Origin: Clostridia bacterium
GTDB taxonomy: Bacteria; Bacillota; Clostridia; Oscillospirales; CAG-272
Assembly: GCA_017395885.1 (NCBI GenBank)
Contig: JAFQNM010000069.1
Span: forward strand, 1-16,630
DNA: 16,630 nt
Direction of reading: 5' to 3'
Made by a program: the position numbers and the translations under genes. The number at the start of each line of letters is the position of its first letter. The stretch's first letter is position 1. Of this stretch, positions 15,131 to 16,630 are shown one piece after another. The notes under the pieces were generated by a model, which was not told where the DNA came from, did no database searches, and saw nothing but the letters and a program-made list of their open reading frames with translations.

Positions 15131-15156
15131 AGGTCCGCCGTTGGCGGACCTTTTTA
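15131..15156 (+). terminator. terminator of the hydrolase gene
   Basis: AGGTCCGCC (15131-15139), a GTT loop and GGCGGACCT (15143-15151) form a perfect 9-bp GC-rich stem followed directly by TTTTTATT. It starts 4 bases after the stop codon. Confidence 0.95.
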
Positions 15157-15320
15157 TTCTTGCAAGGCCTATACTCCGGGGTATCAAACTGATTTCTCTT
15201 GAAGCTTGCAAAAACGGATTTCATGTAGCCGCAAAAAACGATCTCAGCTTGCCACACGGCTGCCGCTGACCGTCGCTCCGCTGTAAGGGAGAACTGTGTT
15301 CGCCCGCCCATCTGTATGCA

Positions 15321-15342
15321 AACCGGATTTCAAATTCCGGTT
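15321..15342. repeat. short hairpin next to the nested repeat element
   Basis: AACCGGA (15321-15327) and TCCGGTT (15336-15342) form a 7-bp stem with an 8-base loop. It abuts and overlaps by two bases the outer repeat of the following element. Confidence 0.6.
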
Positions 15343-15419
15343 TAACGGGAAGGATAACTTGTAGGGGCGGATTCCATATCCGCCTCTACGGTTAATATCA
15401 ATTAAATCTTCCCGTTAAA
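15341..15419. repeat. 79-bp nested inverted-repeat (MITE/REP-like) element
   Basis: Perfect 12-bp terminal inverted repeats, TTTAACGGGAAG (15341-15352) and CTTCCCGTTAAA (15408-15419), enclose a central hairpin of GTAGGGGCGGAT (15361-15372) with ATCCGCCTCTAC (15378-15389), 11 of 12 paired, loop TCCAT. Elements with a GTAGGGGCGG core are, from memory, frequent in intergenic regions of Clostridia; whether this one is multicopy cannot be judged from the window. No target-site duplication is evident. Confidence 0.7.
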
Positions 15420-15428
15420 TAGATAATT

Positions 15429-15489
15429 AAAAAGCAGGAGCCGTCAATCATCACGTTTTCTTCAACCACGCCGCTCTCAGGCCTCCTGC
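15429..15489 (-). terminator. probable terminator of pnuC
   Basis: GCAGGAGCC (15434-15442) pairs with GGCCTCCTGC (15480-15489), 9 bp with one bulged base and a loop of about 37 bases, and on the minus strand runs into TTTTTAATT. The upstream arm lies over the last codons of pnuC. The large loop makes it less certain than the other terminators here. Confidence 0.55.
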
Positions 15490-16169
15490 CTTCTCTGCAT
15501 CCTTTTCCAGTTATAGAATCCGTAAAGGTCGTTTACAAAAAACATAACGAAGCAAATAACCACAGAAAGATATGACACGTCCTGCAGCGTCGCCATTATC
15601 CACAGAATGATAAGAACTATATCGTTTGCGGCATAGGCAACGGCAAAATAGGGGCTGCGCCGAAACGTAAGATACACTGCAACAAAGCTCGTGGTAACAG
15701 ACAGGGTGCTCGGGATAATATTCGCCGTTTCAAAATGCTCAAGAATAAAATAAAAAAGCACCGTCACCGCACCGGTCAGTATCCACATAAAAACACTTTC
15801 CCTTCTGCCCACACTACCTACGGCAACCTCTGCACGGTTACCCTTATAGGGATTGCAAAGCCAGGAAATAAGAGCAAAAAGAGCCATAGGCGCCGTCATT
15901 CCCAAATAGGTCACCATCTCTCCGAAATACGAAAAAGTATAGGAAATAATGCCGTACAAAATGCTGAAAACGACCATCAGCAGCTGTCCGAATGGATTGC
16001 CCTTGGCATTGAAAATAAGACTTGTAACCCCAATGAGAGATGATGCCAGAGTCAGCCAGCCCTTTCTGTCAAATATCATAAACGAAGCCGTTATCAAAAG
16101 AACGGAAATGCCCCACAGCCACTTCTCTCCCTTGGAAAAATAGCTGAGCTTGCTCAGTAATGATCTCAT
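15477..16169 (-). CDS. pnuC: PnuC-family vitamin/nicotinamide riboside transporter
   Basis: Facilitates uptake of a vitamin, usually nicotinamide riboside, which is trapped by phosphorylation inside; related PnuT and PnuX members carry thiamine and riboflavin. The 230-residue product has seven to eight hydrophobic segments between about 17 and 218. Family-like sites are KGNPFGQLL (56-64), a Trp103 before a loop, AANDIVLIILW (180-190) and the C-terminal FVNDLYGFYNW (211-221). Length is typical. Start choice: ATG at 16169 has GGGAG 5 bases upstream. The frame is open back to an ATG at 16247, but that would translate through the leader terminator and give an Arg-rich N-terminus unlike the family. 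Substrate is uncertain because no NAD, thiamine or riboflavin genes are adjacent, and the leader shows no TPP or FMN riboswitch consensus. The gene stands alone with its own promoter, operator, leader and terminator. Confidence 0.92.
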   Translation of the reverse strand: MRSLLSKLSYFSKGEKWLWGISVLLITASFMIFDRKGWLTLASSLIGVTSLIFNAKGNPFGQLLMVVFSILYGIISYTFSYFGEMVTYLGMTAPMALFALISWLCNPYKGNRAEVAVGSVGRRESVFMWILTGAVTVLFYFILEHFETANIIPSTLSVTTSFVAVYLTFRRSPYFAVAYAANDIVLIILWIMATLQDVSYLSVVICFVMFFVNDLYGFYNWKRMQRRQEA

Positions 16170-16271
16170 ATACACTCCCAAAAAACAAAGCACCCGTGCA
16201 CGTCTTCTAAGACCTAACGACGTGCTGACGGATGCCCTGCATCTCACTACCCGGTGGCAGTATTGTTTGTT
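16170..16271 (-). promoter_or_regulatory. structured ~100-nt pnuC leader, candidate riboswitch or attenuator
   Basis: From the predicted start near 16271 the leader has an unpaired A-rich 5' end, a hairpin ACTGCC-ACCG-GGTAGT (16246-16261), a second hairpin GATGC-AGG-GCATC (16231-16243), then the terminator. The second hairpin uses GCATC, which is also the base of the terminator stem, so the two structures exclude each other, as in transcription attenuation. I looked for TPP, FMN, T-box, preQ1, THF and cobalamin consensus blocks and found none. Confidence 0.55.
16180..16235 (-). terminator. leader terminator (attenuator) in front of pnuC
   Basis: On the minus strand GCATCCGT (16228-16235) pairs with ACGGGTGC (16190-16197), one G-T wobble, and GCACGTC (16219-16225) pairs with GACGTGC (16198-16204). 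This gives a 15-bp stem with a 2-base bulge and a 14-base loop, followed at once by TTTGTTTTTT (16180-16189). It ends one base before the pnuC ribosome binding site, so by default transcription should stop before the gene. Confidence 0.8.
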
Positions 16272-16277
16272 TTTCTG

Positions 16278-16306
16278 ATTATAGCATATTGCAAATGCTT
16301 TTGCAA
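16278..16306 (-). promoter_or_regulatory. promoter of pnuC
   Basis: On the minus strand TTGCAA (16301-16306) and TATAAT (16278-16283) are 17 bases apart. It lies about 110 bases before the pnuC start codon, leaving a leader of about 100 nt. Confidence 0.8.
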
Positions 16307-16308
16307 TA
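16287..16308. promoter_or_regulatory. perfect palindromic operator over the pnuC promoter
   Basis: TATTGCAAA (16287-16295), TGCT, TTTGCAATA (16300-16308) is a perfect 9-4-9 inverted repeat covering the -35 box and most of the spacer. Position and symmetry fit a repressor dimer site. The regulator is unknown; NiaR and NrtR type regulators control pnuC in other bacteria, but I cannot match this site to either. Confidence 0.6.
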
Positions 16309-16309
16309 A

Positions 16310-16584
16310 AAATTTATCAGCTATTTTGTTTCGGTGGTCCAGACCGCTAGAATAACCCCTTAGGAGAACATGACGCAGTATAAAGTCACGAAGGAGTGCG
16401 ACCTCTCCCTCCGCGAACAAAAAAGCCGTCTGCCCCGTGCAATTGCCGTTGTTGATAAAGCTCCAAAGCGCAGGCATAGTCTACTCCGAAATGCTGATAC
16501 ATTATTTTAGTAAATCGAAATAAGGGCGTCAATATAGGAGAGTATGAGCGAAAAAAACATTTTCAAAAAACTTGAATAAAAGGG
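16310..16584. other. stretch without a supported gene
   Basis: Between the pnuC promoter and the right-edge promoter I see only a doubtful 46-residue ORF and an 11-codon ORF with a short-spaced AGGAG site (16544-16579, MSEKNIFKKLE, stop TAA). No tRNA, terminator or recognised RNA is visible. The 11-codon ORF ends 5 bases before the -35 box of the next promoter, and could be a remnant of a decayed gene. Confidence 0.4.
16370..16510 (+). CDS. 46-residue ORF, doubtful
   Basis: ATG at 16370 follows AGGAG with only 3 bases between, and encodes MTQYKVTKECDLSLREQKSR and 26 further residues, rich in Arg and Lys. No family is recognised. The same stretch is also open on the minus strand (complement 16247-16477). 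Open frames on both strands and lack of conservation signals suggest either chance or a piece of a dispersed repeat. Confidence 0.2.
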   Translation: MTQYKVTKECDLSLREQKSRLPRAIAVVDKAPKRRHSLLRNADTLF

Positions 16585-16613
16585 TTGACAAGAGAGTATA
16601 ATGATGATATAAT
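16585..16613 (+). promoter_or_regulatory. perfect consensus promoter reading out of the window
   Basis: TTGACA (16585-16590), 17 bases, TATAAT (16608-16613): both boxes match the sigma-A consensus at every position. Transcription would start near 16620 and proceed rightward to an unseen gene. A second TATAAT lies inside the spacer (16597-16602). Confidence 0.92.
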
Positions 16614-16630
16614 ATGTGAGCATCGAAAGC

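Larger units (their letters stand above)
15157..15428. other. gene-free stretch with repeat debris
   Basis: No coding frame is convincing here. It holds a segment at about 15224-15316 bounded by near-identical blocks (TGCAAAAACGGATTTCA at 15207-15223 and TGCAAACCGGATTTCA at 15317-15332), a short hairpin, and the nested inverted-repeat element at 15341-15419. This looks like accumulated small mobile or repeat fragments between two convergent genes. Both neighbouring genes end towards it with their own terminators. Confidence 0.5.

Noticed and set aside
16170..16247. In-frame N-terminal extension of PnuC from ATG 16247
   Set aside because: It would translate through the leader terminator and yields an Arg-rich segment unlike PnuC; GGGAG before 16169 decides the start.
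16170..16271. Known TPP, FMN or T-box riboswitch before pnuC
   Set aside because: None of the characteristic conserved blocks (such as CTGAGA with ACCTGATCTGG, or TGGNACCGCG) is present.
16247..16477. 76-residue minus-strand ORF upstream of pnuC
   Set aside because: It overlaps the pnuC promoter, operator and 5' leader, has no clear ribosome site, and no family was recognised.
1..16630. CRISPR arrays, tRNA or rRNA genes, IS elements, defence system
   Set aside because: No regularly spaced repeats, tRNA-like clover-leaf or CCA ends, transposase motifs or defence signatures were seen; the nuclease/ATPase pair fits the YhaO/YhaN repair type in a housekeeping operon.

Overview
The window looks like a chromosomal segment of a Gram-positive, low-to-moderate GC bacterium of the class Clostridia, probably close to Oscillospiraceae/Ruminococcaceae. 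The basis is strong GGAGG-type ribosome binding sites, sigma-A-like promoters with 17-bp spacers, a SepF/YlmH/DivIVA division cluster, lipoprotein processing genes and small GTAGGGGCGGAT-type intergenic hairpins. The taxonomic placement is an inference; no rRNA or other marker is present.

Left end (1-1974, minus strand): a predicted lipoprotein foldase of the PrsA/SurA type, followed by the 5' two-thirds or so of a membrane-anchored TIM-barrel-like (glycosyl-hydrolase-like) protein that runs off the window. They have their own promoter and an 8-codon upstream ORF that abuts the foldase TTG start.

Core (2018-11530, minus strand): one promoter (TTGAAA-17-TATAAT) is followed by nine tightly packed genes and a strong terminator. 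The order is a YhaO-type Mre11 nuclease, a YhaN-type SMC-like ATPase with two membrane segments, an HlyD-like adaptor, yggS, sepF, ylmH, divIVA, lspA and rluD. Gaps are 12-58 bp, with one 11-bp overlap. This is the ylmE-sepF-ylmG-ylmH-divIVA division block known from Bacillus, but without ylmG, with a nuclease/ATPase pair and an adaptor upstream and lspA-rluD downstream.

Middle (11573-14116): a large TPR-repeat protein of unknown role on the minus strand, whose 5' end is interrupted by a +1 frameshift. The first 29 codons, with a good start signal, lie in one frame, and the following 79 TPR-like codons plus the rest lie in another. Divergently, a membrane-anchored alpha/beta hydrolase is transcribed on the plus strand from a near-consensus promoter and ends at a clean terminator.

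Right end (15128-16630): a gene-poor stretch with a nested inverted-repeat (MITE-like) element; a PnuC-family vitamin/nicotinamide riboside transporter on the minus strand; its ~100-nt leader, which contains a long intrinsic terminator placed just before the start codon; a perfect 9-4-9 palindrome over the pnuC -35 region; and, at the right edge, a perfect consensus promoter (TTGACA-17-TATAAT) firing rightward out of the window. The most interesting items are the doubly controlled pnuC leader, the TPR frameshift, the uORF before the foldase, and the nuclease/ATPase pair co-transcribed with division genes. I found no CRISPR array, tRNA, rRNA, recognisable insertion sequence or clear defence island.
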